DNA of 64,000 nucleotides from Lacrimispora amygdalina (GTDB lineage: Bacteria > Bacillota > Clostridia > Lachnospirales > Lachnospiraceae), in the NCBI RefSeq assembly GCF_003432035.1, contig NZ_QOHO01000062.1, forward strand, positions 1-64,000. The letters are read 5' to 3'. The position numbers were made by a program, and so were the translations under genes. Under the pieces are notes generated by a model. The model was given only the letters and a program-made list of their open reading frames with translations. It made no database searches and had not been told where the DNA came from. The first letter of the stretch is position 1. Each line of letters starts with the position of its first letter. Shown piece after piece: positions 1 through 8,446 of this stretch.

Positions 1-684
1 AAAAAAAACTGGTTGGTTATTCCGGTTATTTCAATCTTCGCATTTATAATTCCTGAATTAGTTGGAACAGGATATATGATAATACCGGTAAATCTAAATC
101 TGAACCTGAATCCCTTCTATTGGTGGAATGACATGTGGGGGATAGGTTTTGGTCTTAATGGAGTAACAATTTTAAAGACGATACCATTTGCGCTTTTTAT
201 TATATTGTTATGGGCGATTGATACCTTGTCTATTCAAGCTATCAGAGAAGGCAGTTATGGAAATAAGGAAAAAGAAGAGCAGCTTGATATTGTTCAGTCA
301 TTTACCAGTGTTGCAGTAAGAAATATGATAGGTGCTTTTTGTGGAGGGGCACAGACAGGTTCTCTTTGGAGAAGTTTTTTAATACCTCTCTATATGATTA
401 AGCGTCCCATGAGGATCTGCGCAGTAATACTTAGTGTATTTGGGATAATTGCCAGTCTTACAATGATTCCGATTCAGATCATGTCATATACGCCTTTGGT
501 ATGGTCTGTGTTATTATTTGGAATATTTATGCCATTTACAGTAATCGCATTGACGAATATAAAAAATACGAAGGGATTGAGAATAAAGTTATTTATATTA
601 CTTTTTTCTGCTTTGGGAATCGCAGTAAGTCCGATAATTACATGGATCGCTTCCGTTATCTATGAAAAATTAGAAACAAATTGA
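1..684 (+). CDS. C-terminal part of a multi-pass membrane protein (transporter-like), 5' end outside window
   Basis: The reading frame is open from the first base, so the start lies upstream and only about 227 residues are visible. The protein has several hydrophobic segments separated by short loops. A soluble stretch contains SIQAIREG and, further on, the pattern VAVRNMIGAFCGGAQTGSLW followed by a short charged turn and more membrane segments. That pattern reminds me of the NCS2/xanthine-uracil permease superfamily or the uncharacterised DUF3360 membrane family, but this is from memory and not proven. It ends in a hydrophilic tail and is followed at once by a hairpin terminator, so it is the last gene of its unit. 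The substrate is unknown. A TTG at 13 could be read as a start, but nothing upstream of it resembles a ribosome site. Confidence 0.6.
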   Translation, partial: KKNWLVIPVISIFAFIIPELVGTGYMIIPVNLNLNLNPFYWWNDMWGIGFGLNGVTILKTIPFALFIILLWAIDTLSIQAIREGSYGNKEKEEQLDIVQSFTSVAVRNMIGAFCGGAQTGSLWRSFLIPLYMIKRPMRICAVILSVFGIIASLTMIPIQIMSYTPLVWSVLLFGIFMPFTVIALTNIKNTKGLRIKLFILLFSALGIAVSPIITWIASVIYEKLETN

Positions 685-693
685 TGTATACAG

Positions 694-744
694 ACCCTTT
701 TGGAGAAAAAACGGACAAACACCGCCGTATTTTCCCAAAAGGGT
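694..744 (+). terminator. Hairpin terminator after the membrane protein gene
   Basis: ACCCTTTTGG (694-703) is perfectly inverted at 735-744 (CCAAAAGGGT), with a 31-nt loop and a short T-rich tail. It lies 10 nt after the stop codon. The long loop makes it weaker than a classic intrinsic terminator. Confidence 0.55.
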
Positions 745-782
745 TTCTTCTGTTGGATTGACAAAATATCCCCTCCCCTGGC

Positions 783-811
783 TTGTGAGCCATTCGTTAT
801 TTAAGTATAAT
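783..811 (+). promoter_or_regulatory. Candidate sigma-A promoter of the methyltransferase/ABC importer unit
   Basis: TTGTGA (783-788), a 17-nt spacer and a perfect TATAAT (806-811) lie about 90 nt upstream of the first methyltransferase gene. A TTGACA at 758-763 is also present but is too far from this -10 box. Confidence 0.5.
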
Positions 812-899
812 TGCAACTATGTGAAAAACTATAATCAGGAATAAGCAGCCCTATAGTTATCAAAAACAAAATACAGACAGAATTTGGGGGGCAGGAATC

Positions 900-1634
900 A
901 TGAACAGAGATGAAAGACAAAAACCCTGGGGTGACGGCGAGGACTATAACCGCTATATCGTTTCAGAATTGTCGTCTTTTCGAAAAGACGCCTGGAAAAG
1001 GCAGATTGGGGAACACCTGGAAGGAAGAAAGGGACTAAAGATTTTAGATGCCGGCACAGGACCCGGCTTTTTTGCGTGTATTCTTTCTGAGGAGGGACAG
1101 CAGGTAACGGCCATTGATTACTCGGATGCCATGATTGCGTGCGCCAGAAACAATGCCAAAAAACTGGGCGTGTCAGCCCAATTTAAAAAAATGGATCTCA
1201 ATTGGCTGGATTTTCAGGATGAAGAATTTGATGTGATTGTGACCAGAAATGTTACATGGACCCTGGAATATCCGGAACAGGTCTACCGTGAATGGAAGAG
1301 AATCCTGAAAAAGAATGGTCTGCTTTTGATCTACGATGCCAACTGGCATCTCCATTTCTTTGACGAAAACAGGCTGAAACGTGTCAGGGAGCGGGAAGAA
1401 CGGTATTTTCGCAGATACGGGCAGAAAGAGATTGTGGCAGTTAAAAACATGGAATTTTTTGCAGCTGCCCCTTTGACAAGTACGCTGCGTCCGGAATGGG
1501 ACAGGGAAATTCTTGAAAAATATGATATGGATGTACGGATACAGGATAATATAGGTGAAAATATTTACGAAGAATGGGAAAAAGATCTTTATGGAGAGTC
1601 ACCATTGTTCGAGATCTGTGCGAAAAAATTGTGA
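900..1634 (+). CDS. Class I SAM-dependent methyltransferase, first of two paralogues flanking the ABC importer
   Basis: A 244-residue cytoplasmic protein with a Rossmann-type SAM site: motif I ILDAGTGPGFF (about residues 50-60), an acidic residue after strand 2 (AIDYSD), and the post-II/III pattern FDVIVTRNVTWTL. It starts at an ATG behind a G-rich ribosome site. It is first in a unit of seven genes that run in one direction with small gaps. The gene at 6872 is a clear paralogue, sharing RKGLKILD-x-GTG-x-GFF and VTRNV-x-WTL. The two bracket a nickel/peptide-type importer. The family is a general small-molecule methyltransferase; the substrate is not known. I infer that it modifies or makes a ligand handled by the importer, for example a metal-binding small molecule. 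Confidence 0.8.
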   Translation: MNRDERQKPWGDGEDYNRYIVSELSSFRKDAWKRQIGEHLEGRKGLKILDAGTGPGFFACILSEEGQQVTAIDYSDAMIACARNNAKKLGVSAQFKKMDLNWLDFQDEEFDVIVTRNVTWTLEYPEQVYREWKRILKKNGLLLIYDANWHLHFFDENRLKRVREREERYFRRYGQKEIVAVKNMEFFAAAPLTSTLRPEWDREILEKYDMDVRIQDNIGENIYEEWEKDLYGESPLFEICAKKL

Positions 1635-1676
1635 TTAAGGAAATTAATTCATAAACGAAGGAAGGAATGGAGAACG

Positions 1677-2612
1677 GTGACAAAGAAAAAGACAGCCGGT
1701 CGTATCCTGCAGATTATCATCGTATTGTTTGGAATCAGTTTTTTAACATTCTGCCTTATTTATCTTGCGCCAGGTGATCCTGTGAAAGCGATGTATGCTG
1801 CAAATGGCAGCGTTCCCAGTGAAGAGGTGCTAAACACCATGAGGGAGAAAATGGGATTAAATGATCCATTTCTGATGCAGTATTTCAACTGGCTTTTTGG
1901 ATGCCTGCGCGGAGATTTTGGTACCTCTTATTCACTGAATAAACCGGTTGTTTCCGTGCTGCTGCAGAGACTCTGGCCGACGTTAAAACTTACGCTGTTT
2001 TCCCTAGTTCTTATGCTTGGGGTTTCCATTCCCTTTGGTATTCTTTCAGCAGTGAAGCATAATAAGGCAGCAGATTATATCATACGAATTCTTTCGTTTA
2101 TTGGGGTATCTATGCCAGGCTTCTGGCTTGGGGTTATGCTTATTTATATTGTTGCGCTGAAGTTTAAGCTCCTGCCTGTCATATCCACGGATACTGGATT
2201 TAAGAAAATGATTCTGCCGGCTGTTACACTCGCTTTTTCCATGGCAGCAAAATATACCAGGCAGGTTCGTGCCGCCGTATTGGAAGAATTACATAAGGAT
2301 TATGTTGCAGGTGCCAGGACAAGAGGAATAAAGGAACGTACAGTTCTCTGGGCACATGTTTTTCCCAATGCACTTCTTCCCTTAATAACATTACTGGGCC
2401 TGTCCTTTGGATCACTTCTTGGTGGAACAGCGGTTGTGGAAGTGATTTTTTCTTATCCGGGATTAGGAAGTCTGGCTGTGTCAGCAGTCGCAGCCAGAGA
2501 TTATCCGCTGATACAGGGGTATGTTCTCTGGACAGCTTTGATTTATATGATAATCAATCTGGCTATTGATATTTTATACGGTATTATAGATCCAAGGACG
2601 AAAGTGAGGTGA
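1677..2612 (+). CDS. Nickel/dipeptide-type ABC transporter permease (NikB/DppB family)
   Basis: A 311-residue inner-membrane permease with about six membrane helices. It has the family's N-terminal signature (FGISFLTFCLIYLAPGDP), the GDFGTSY loop, and the EAA-like cytoplasmic loop with GARTRGI, which docks on the ATPase. It uses a GTG start (1677) behind GAAGGA. It begins 42 nt after the methyltransferase gene and overlaps the reading frame of the next permease. The length is normal for NikB/DppB/OppB. Together with the next four genes it forms a complete importer. Nickel (or nickel chelate) versus peptide cannot be decided from the permease itself; the neighbouring larA and the binding protein favour a metal or metallophore. 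Confidence 0.85.
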   Translation: MTKKKTAGRILQIIIVLFGISFLTFCLIYLAPGDPVKAMYAANGSVPSEEVLNTMREKMGLNDPFLMQYFNWLFGCLRGDFGTSYSLNKPVVSVLLQRLWPTLKLTLFSLVLMLGVSIPFGILSAVKHNKAADYIIRILSFIGVSMPGFWLGVMLIYIVALKFKLLPVISTDTGFKKMILPAVTLAFSMAAKYTRQVRAAVLEELHKDYVAGARTRGIKERTVLWAHVFPNALLPLITLLGLSFGSLLGGTAVVEVIFSYPGLGSLAVSAVAARDYPLIQGYVLWTALIYMIINLAIDILYGIIDPRTKVR

Positions 2613-2617
2613 TGGCT

Positions 2618-3445
2618 GTGGGGAAAGTGCTTGCATTTTGTAAACAACATAAACAGTTCACAGCCTTTTTTATTCTGTCCCTGTTAGTTATTGCAGCTGC
2701 TGTTTTTGCTCCTTTTATTGCAACACATGATCCGTATGAAGCAGTGATATCCAATGTAGAACAGCCGCCGGATGCAAATCACTGGTTTGGAACGGATAAA
2801 CTGGGACGGGATCTGTTTTCCCGCGTTATTTATGGAACACGGACTTCCCTGGCATCGGCATTGTTGCTGGTATTTGTAACACTTGCCGCTGGTTCGGTAC
2901 TTGGCATTCTTGCAGGTTATTTCGGCGGGGTGACTGATTCCGTCATCATGAGAATTTCCGATATGATGATTTCATTTCCCGGACTTGTACTGGCAATTGC
3001 AATAGCCGGAATTCTTGGATCCAGCCTTGCAAATGCGGTTATTGCAATCGTAGCTGTCAGCTGGACGAAGTATGCACGTCTTGCCCGAAGCATGGTTTTG
3101 AGAATAAAAAATAAGGACTATGTGTCGGCTGCGGTACTCACAGGTTCGAGGACCGGATATATTCTAAGAAAATACATACTTAAGATGACAATGCCGTTCC
3201 TGATTGTTACTGCAGCCACAGATATCGGTACTATGATGCTTGAACTGGCTGCACTTTCATTTCTTGGGTTTGGAGCACAGCCTCCAGCCCCTGAATGGGG
3301 ACTGATGTTAAATGAGGGGCGTGCCTATCTGCAGAATTCCCCATGGATGATGTTTTTTCCGGGACTTGCCATATTTACTGTTGTGGTTATTTTTAATCTG
3401 ATGGGGGACAGTCTCAGAGACATTCTGGATACGGGAAATGAATGA
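2618..3445 (+). CDS. Nickel/dipeptide-type ABC transporter permease (NikC/DppC family)
   Basis: This is the second permease subunit, about 275 residues. It has an N-terminal membrane helix, the family hallmark HWFGTDKLGRDLFSR (about residues 50-65), and a C-terminal half of five helices containing the ATPase-contact loop. Three starts are possible: GTG 2609, ATG 2612 (TGATG overlap with the previous stop) and GTG 2618. I chose 2618 because GAGGTGAT (2606-2613) matches the 16S anti-Shine-Dalgarno sequence and sits at normal distance only from 2618; the other two starts lie inside it. Translation is therefore coupled to the upstream permease. It works as a heterodimer with NikB/DppB. Confidence 0.82.
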   Translation: MGKVLAFCKQHKQFTAFFILSLLVIAAAVFAPFIATHDPYEAVISNVEQPPDANHWFGTDKLGRDLFSRVIYGTRTSLASALLLVFVTLAAGSVLGILAGYFGGVTDSVIMRISDMMISFPGLVLAIAIAGILGSSLANAVIAIVAVSWTKYARLARSMVLRIKNKDYVSAAVLTGSRTGYILRKYILKMTMPFLIVTAATDIGTMMLELAALSFLGFGAQPPAPEWGLMLNEGRAYLQNSPWMMFFPGLAIFTVVVIFNLMGDSLRDILDTGNE

Positions 3446-3471
3446 AGACAGTCTGGCAGCAGGAGGAAGTA

Positions 3472-4260
3472 ATGCTGGAAATACAAAATATTACGGTTAA
3501 ATATAACAATAGTGACAAGCCTGCAGTCGAGAATTTCTCGCTGAACATAAAGCGGGGGGAAATCTGTTGTCTGGTCGGGGAAAGCGGAAGCGGGAAAACT
3601 TCTGTTATCCGGGCTGTGCAGGGAAATCTGCCGGGGCATGGAACTGTTACACAGGGGGATATCTTATTTGAGGGACAATCTCTTTTAAACTATACGGTGA
3701 ATGAGTGGCGAAAGATTCGTGGAACAGAAATTTCAATGATCTTTCAGGATTCGGGAGCTATGATGAATCCGGTACGGACAATCGGATCCCAGTTTGTTGA
3801 ATATATCCGGGCACATGGAACTTATACCAAAAGAGAAGCATGGGAAAAAGGCGTGCAGATGCTTAAGAGTGTGCGTCTGCCTGACGGGGAGCATATTATG
3901 AACAGCTATCCGTTTCAGCTTTCAGGCGGTATGAAACAGCGTGTTGGTATTGCATTCGCCATGTTTTTCCGGCCCAAGCTGCTGCTTGCAGATGAACCCA
4001 CCAGTGCGTTAGATGTAACCACCCAGGCACAGATTGTAAGGCAGATGATGAAGCTGAGAGAAGATTACGGTACTGGAATTATTATGATAACACATAACCT
4101 GGCTCTGGCAGCATATATGTCTGACCGTATTCTGATCATGAAGGATGGGAACGTTACAGACAGTGGTGACCGGGAACATATTTTGCATAATTCCCAGGTG
4201 GACTATACAAAAAAACTTTTATCTGCAGTGCCGTCGGCAGGAGGCTGTTACCATGTATGA
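3472..4260 (+). CDS. ABC transporter ATPase, NikD/DppD type
   Basis: A 262-residue nucleotide-binding subunit. Walker A is GESGSGKTS, the signature is LSGGMKQRVG, Walker B is LLLADEPTSALD, and the H-loop is MITHN. The ATG at 3472 is preferred over the ATG at 3442 because AGGAGG (3461-3466) precedes it at ideal distance. The protein lacks the cysteine-rich C-terminal tail usual in OppD, which is closer to NikD. Its end overlaps the next ATPase gene by 8 nt. It pairs with that second ATPase to power the import of the substrate bound by the lipoprotein at 5261. Confidence 0.83.
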   Translation: MLEIQNITVKYNNSDKPAVENFSLNIKRGEICCLVGESGSGKTSVIRAVQGNLPGHGTVTQGDILFEGQSLLNYTVNEWRKIRGTEISMIFQDSGAMMNPVRTIGSQFVEYIRAHGTYTKREAWEKGVQMLKSVRLPDGEHIMNSYPFQLSGGMKQRVGIAFAMFFRPKLLLADEPTSALDVTTQAQIVRQMMKLREDYGTGIIMITHNLALAAYMSDRILIMKDGNVTDSGDREHILHNSQVDYTKKLLSAVPSAGGCYHV

Positions 4261-5227
4261 GAAGGAGAATCTGATTCTTGAAGCAAAGCATGTATCAAAA
4301 AAGTTTCAATCTTCAGGAAACAGGCTTCTGACTGCCTGTGAGGATGTCAGCCTTAACTTCTATAAGAACCAGACGCTTGGAATCGTTGGAGAGAGCGGCT
4401 GTGGGAAAAGCACTTTTATGCGGATGGCAGTGGGCCTTGAAAAACCGTCTTCCGGGGAACTGTTCTTTCATGGAAGAAATATGCTGGAACTAAAAGGTGA
4501 GGAACTGCGCTTAAACCGGAGAAATATTCAGATGATATTCCAGGATCCATCGGAAGCATTTCATCCAAGGATGAAAGTGAAAGAAATCATATGTGAACCA
4601 CTTTTAAACTTCAGCTTAATAAACAGAAAAGAAGTGGATTCAAAAGCCAGGGAACTTCTTGAAATGGTTGAACTTCCGGGAAACCTTGCGGACCGTTATC
4701 CCCATGACATGAGCGGCGGACAGCGGCAGCGTGCAGGGATTGCCAGAGCCCTTGCACTGGAACCGGAAGTGATTGTATGTGATGAAATAACATCATCACT
4801 TGATGTTTCTGTGCAGAAAACGATTGTGGAACTGCTTATAAAACTTCAGAATAAAAAACATGTATCCATAGGATTTATCAGCCATGATCTGGCATTGGTG
4901 CAGCAATTCGCACATCAGGTGGCAGTTATGTATCTGGGGAATATTGTTGAAATCATCAATGGGAACGAAGTCTGTGTAAATGCCAGACATCCATATACGC
5001 AGGCTTTACTGGACTCCATCTTTGATGTGCATATGGATTTTTCAAAGGAAATTATGAGTATTGAAAGCGAAGTGCCAAGTCCCTTAAATGTACCGGCTGG
5101 ATGTCCTTTCAGAAATCGGTGCAGTTATTGCATGAAGGTTTGTGAGACAGAAAAACCCAAATTAAAAGAGATAGAGCCCTGTCACATGGTAGCCTGTCAT
5201 CGGTATAATGACTTATGCTACATATAA
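4253..5227 (+). CDS. ABC transporter ATPase, NikE/OppF type
   Basis: A 324-residue nucleotide-binding subunit. Walker A is GESGCGKST, the signature is MSGGQRQRAG, and Walker B is VIVCDEITSSLD (the usual proline after DE is isoleucine). The C-terminal oligopeptide-transporter extension is present, with the pattern PAGCPFRNRC and further cysteines. The ATG at 4253 is chosen because AGGAGG (4239-4244) lies 8 nt upstream; the frame extends back to 4145 but only inside the previous gene. The 8-nt overlap implies translational coupling with the first ATPase. Confidence 0.83.
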   Translation: MYEKENLILEAKHVSKKFQSSGNRLLTACEDVSLNFYKNQTLGIVGESGCGKSTFMRMAVGLEKPSSGELFFHGRNMLELKGEELRLNRRNIQMIFQDPSEAFHPRMKVKEIICEPLLNFSLINRKEVDSKARELLEMVELPGNLADRYPHDMSGGQRQRAGIARALALEPEVIVCDEITSSLDVSVQKTIVELLIKLQNKKHVSIGFISHDLALVQQFAHQVAVMYLGNIVEIINGNEVCVNARHPYTQALLDSIFDVHMDFSKEIMSIESEVPSPLNVPAGCPFRNRCSYCMKVCETEKPKLKEIEPCHMVACHRYNDLCYI

Positions 5228-5260
5228 TATTCATTTGTTTTATTACGAGGAGGATAAATT

Positions 5261-6847
5261 GTGAAAGTAAGAGTAAAAAAAATGATTGCGGTTCTTATGT
5301 GTGCAGCTATGTGCTGCGGTTTGCTGTCTGGGTGCGGGGCGGCCGTCAAAGCAAAAACATCAGCTGGCACAGCAGATGGTAAAAAGACGCTGGTGATCGG
5401 AAGCGGTCAGTCCGCTGGCACATTGGATCCCATTAAAGCCTATAATGGCTGGTATCCGATACGCTATGGTATATGCCAGACTTTAACAAAAATGAATGAT
5501 GATTATTCCATATCCGGATGGCTTGCTAACGATGGTTATTCTTCCAATGATGACAATACGGTGTGGACTTTTACCGTGAAAGATAAGGTGACGTTTTCTA
5601 ATGGAAATAAACTGGATGCAGAGGCAGTAAAAAAATCTCTGGAGAATGTTTTTGAGAACGGAGAAAGAGGTGTCGAGTATTTCACACCTGTTTCTATGGA
5701 AGCTGATGGTCAGAAACTGGTTATTACCACGGAAAAGCCAGAGCCAATTTTGCCAAACAAGCTGGCTGATCCATTATTCAGTATTATTGATACATCTGTT
5801 GATAACAGTAAAATCGCTGATAACGGTCCAATCGGAACCGGGCCGTTTGTATGTGAATCTTTTGATTCTGCGACAAAGAAATGTGTGGTTGTTAAGAATA
5901 AAAATTATTGGAACGGTGAAGTGAAGACGGAGCGTATTGAATTTATTTATTCCGAGGATCAGTCCATAATCAGTATGGGACTTCAGTCAGGTGACTTTGA
6001 TGCAGTATATAATGTCAGCATGAATGATATTGATACGTTTGAAAAAAACAGTGACTTTAAGATTAAAACAAATCCCAGCGGACGCACAACCATCGGCTTT
6101 ATGAATCAGAACGGGCTGCTGGGGGACAAGGTGCTTCGTGAGGCAATTCTCCAAATGCAGGATAAAGATTCTTACTGCAAAAATTTGCTGAAAAATCAGT
6201 ATGTACCAGGTAAAACACTCATAACTTCCGCATCAGATTATGGATATGACACTCTGACAGATCCCAACGCATACAATCCTGAAAATGCAAAGAAATTACT
6301 GGATGATGCAGGATATGCAGATACTGACGGAGATGGTTTCCGGGAAACACCGGCAGGAGAACCGGTTAATCTGCGTTTTGTATATTATACCGGCCGCCCC
6401 GAACAGCAGATCGTTGTTGAGGCAGCTCAGGCGGCACTGGCCACAGTGGGTATCAAAGTTACTCCAAACGTGCATGATACTCAGACAGTTATGGACATGC
6501 AGAAGTCAGGTGATTATGATTTGCTCTGCATGAGCATTAATATCATGAACTGCGCAGATCCTGAGAACCAGATCAATACTTATTTCAAGGCGGGCGGTAC
6601 CTATAATGCAACAGGATATGACAGTAAGGAGTTTAATTCTCTTATGGATCAGATACATGTAACCGCAGATCCAAACCAGAGAAAGGATTTAACCAAACAG
6701 GCAGAGCAGATTCTTTTGAATGATGCTGCGGCAATTTATTTTTGTTATCCAATTATGAACTTTGTTATGAAGAATCATGTTGATGGAATTAATTCTACCC
6801 CTGCAGATTTCTACTGGGTTGATGAAAATACATCGATTAATAATTAG
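5261..6847 (+). CDS. Nickel/peptide-type ABC transporter substrate-binding lipoprotein (SBP_bac_5 family)
   Basis: A 528-residue exported lipoprotein with a GTG start behind AGGAGG. The signal peptide runs from residues 1 to 24 and ends in the lipobox LLSGC, so Cys25 would carry the lipid. The mature part has the family-5 fold: an N-terminal region with SAGTLDPIKAYNGWYP, then WTFTVKDKVTFSNG, GPIGTGPF and a C-terminal lobe. The TLDP-x-n-GWYP region and compact size resemble NikA/CntA-like binding proteins more than OppA. It delivers the ligand to the permeases at 1677 and 2618. The likely ligand is a nickel or other metal chelate, but a peptide is possible. Confidence 0.8.
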   Translation: MKVRVKKMIAVLMCAAMCCGLLSGCGAAVKAKTSAGTADGKKTLVIGSGQSAGTLDPIKAYNGWYPIRYGICQTLTKMNDDYSISGWLANDGYSSNDDNTVWTFTVKDKVTFSNGNKLDAEAVKKSLENVFENGERGVEYFTPVSMEADGQKLVITTEKPEPILPNKLADPLFSIIDTSVDNSKIADNGPIGTGPFVCESFDSATKKCVVVKNKNYWNGEVKTERIEFIYSEDQSIISMGLQSGDFDAVYNVSMNDIDTFEKNSDFKIKTNPSGRTTIGFMNQNGLLGDKVLREAILQMQDKDSYCKNLLKNQYVPGKTLITSASDYGYDTLTDPNAYNPENAKKLLDDAGYADTDGDGFRETPAGEPVNLRFVYYTGRPEQQIVVEAAQAALATVGIKVTPNVHDTQTVMDMQKSGDYDLLCMSINIMNCADPENQINTYFKAGGTYNATGYDSKEFNSLMDQIHVTADPNQRKDLTKQAEQILLNDAAAIYFCYPIMNFVMKNHVDGINSTPADFYWVDENTSINN

Positions 6848-6871
6848 CAGGCAATGGAGGGATGGTTACTT

Positions 6872-7615
6872 ATGATTCAGGTAAATGACAAAAGCTTCAA
6901 TGAAAAAATAAAAGAAGAGGTAACAGACTATTGGACTTCACGCGCGGAGATATTTAACGAACTGAAAATACAGGAACTGAATTCTGATATGCGCGGGCGG
7001 TGGCTGGAGGAGCTCCAAAAGTATCTTCCTGCAAGAAAAGGTCTTAAAATACTGGATATTGGCACAGGAACCGGCTTTTTTTGCTTCCTGCTTGCGGCAG
7101 AAGGCCACGATCTGACCGGAATTGATCTCACTGAGAAAATGATTCTTGAAGCAAGAAAAACTTCGGAAATTCTTGGGATACCTGCTGCATTTTATGTGAT
7201 GGATGCAGAAATGCCTGAGTTTGCAGATGAAAGTTTTGATGCAATTGTTACCCGCAATGTTGCGTGGACACTGCCGGATCTATCAAAAGCCTATGAAAAA
7301 TGGCACCGTCTTTTGAAAACGGGTGGCGTGCTTATTAATTTTGACGGGGATTACAGCAGAGAGGCTGAACAGCAGAAACTGCCGGAAAATCATGCACATG
7401 CAAAAATAACACAGGAACAATGGAATGCATACGAACATTTAAAGACTGAGCTTCGCCCTATCTCAAATCCAAGACCTGCATGGGATGTCAAACTACTGAA
7501 ATCTGCAGGATTTAAAGAGATTATTCTTGACGAACAGGTGGGGGACAGAATTTACAGTGAAATAAATCAGTTTTATAATCCTACACCAATCTTTACTATA
7601 GCAGCAAAAAAATGA
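6872..7615 (+). CDS. Class I SAM-dependent methyltransferase, second of two paralogues flanking the ABC importer
   Basis: A 247-residue protein closely related to the one at 900. It shares motif I (ILDIGTGTGFF), a DLTEKMI-like motif II and VTRNVAWTL, with similar spacing. The reading frame extends to an ATG at 6854, but GGAGGG (6856-6861) overlaps that codon and is well placed for the ATG at 6872. It follows the binding-protein gene by 24 nt with no terminator, so it belongs to the same transcript. The amino-terminal part (about 60 residues) is more divergent from its paralogue than the SAM-binding core, suggesting a different substrate or a second step in one pathway. The substrate is unknown. 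Confidence 0.78.
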   Translation: MIQVNDKSFNEKIKEEVTDYWTSRAEIFNELKIQELNSDMRGRWLEELQKYLPARKGLKILDIGTGTGFFCFLLAAEGHDLTGIDLTEKMILEARKTSEILGIPAAFYVMDAEMPEFADESFDAIVTRNVAWTLPDLSKAYEKWHRLLKTGGVLINFDGDYSREAEQQKLPENHAHAKITQEQWNAYEHLKTELRPISNPRPAWDVKLLKSAGFKEIILDEQVGDRIYSEINQFYNPTPIFTIAAKK

Positions 7616-7670
7616 TGTCTGATTCAATGGAAACGGATATTTAACGCCTATGCTTGACCTGCTGATGGTG

Positions 7671-7699
7671 TTGAGTTAATATGGTTTTAAATGTATAAT
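7671..7699 (+). promoter_or_regulatory. Promoter of the GntR regulator gene
   Basis: TTGAGT (7671-7676), 17-nt spacer, perfect TATAAT (7694-7699), 32 nt upstream of the regulator ATG. Confidence 0.6.
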
Positions 7700-7731
7700 A
7701 TTACGAAACATTCAGTAAGCAGGAGGATAAG

Positions 7732-8427
7732 ATGTTCAGCCCAATCAAAAACACGAAGGTTTATGAACAGGTAATGGATCAAATCAAGGAAATGATTGAT
7801 AATGGAGTTTTAAAAAAAGGAGACAAGCTTCCTTCTGAGAGAGATTTAGTTGAAGAATTACAGGTGAGCAGAGCATCGATCAGGGAAGCTCTTCGCGCAT
7901 TAGAAGTCATTGGATTGATTGAATGCAGGCAGGGAGAAGGAAATTTTATAAAATCAAGCTTTCAGGATAATTTGTTCGAACCTTTATCAATTATGTATAT
8001 GCTGGAAGGAACCAATCCCGGAGACATACTGGAACTGAGAAAGATCATGGAAGTCGAGGCTGCCGGCCTGGCTGCTAAGAGAATAACGGATAAACAATTG
8101 GCGGATCTAAAAGAAATTATGGAACGGTTTGAGAACTGCAAGGATGAAGAACTGAATGCGATGATCGATAAAGAGCTGCATTATAAGATTGCAGAGTGCT
8201 CGGGGAATGTATTAATATTTAACATTCTCAGAACCGTTTCACTTCTTGTAGACGATTTCATTAAAGATGCCAGACGATTGATCATTGCGGATCAGGATAA
8301 GAAAAAAATGCTCTTATTACAGCATAAAGACATCTATCTGGCTATTGAAATGCACAGTTCTGTAGCAGCGCGCAAAGCGATGCGGCAGCATTTGGATTAC
8401 ACGAACAAGTACAGTAAAATGATTTGA
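7732..8427 (+). CDS. GntR/FadR-family transcriptional regulator of the lactate operon
   Basis: A 231-residue regulator with an N-terminal winged helix (LPSERDLVEELQVSRASIRE, about residues 33-52) and a C-terminal all-helical FCD ligand domain. In FadR-family proteins this domain often senses lactate, glycolate or another acid through a metal site. It starts at an ATG behind AGGAGG. The gene order, regulator then electron-transfer flavoprotein, dehydrogenase and racemase, matches lctA-BCD...F of Acetobacterium woodii, where the first gene is a regulator. An exact FadR-type operator (TGGTCAGACCA) lies at 9668 at the start site of the etfB operon and is the probable target. Repression relieved by lactate is inferred. 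Confidence 0.85.
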   Translation: MFSPIKNTKVYEQVMDQIKEMIDNGVLKKGDKLPSERDLVEELQVSRASIREALRALEVIGLIECRQGEGNFIKSSFQDNLFEPLSIMYMLEGTNPGDILELRKIMEVEAAGLAAKRITDKQLADLKEIMERFENCKDEELNAMIDKELHYKIAECSGNVLIFNILRTVSLLVDDFIKDARRLIIADQDKKKMLLLQHKDIYLAIEMHSSVAARKAMRQHLDYTNKYSKMI

Positions 8428-8446
8428 TGGTCTAAGGAGAAAAATT

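Noticed and set aside
684-900. Possible nickel/cobalt riboswitch before the importer unit
   Set aside because: No recognisable NiCo or cobalamin riboswitch core in the 216 nt; only a terminator and a promoter are visible.
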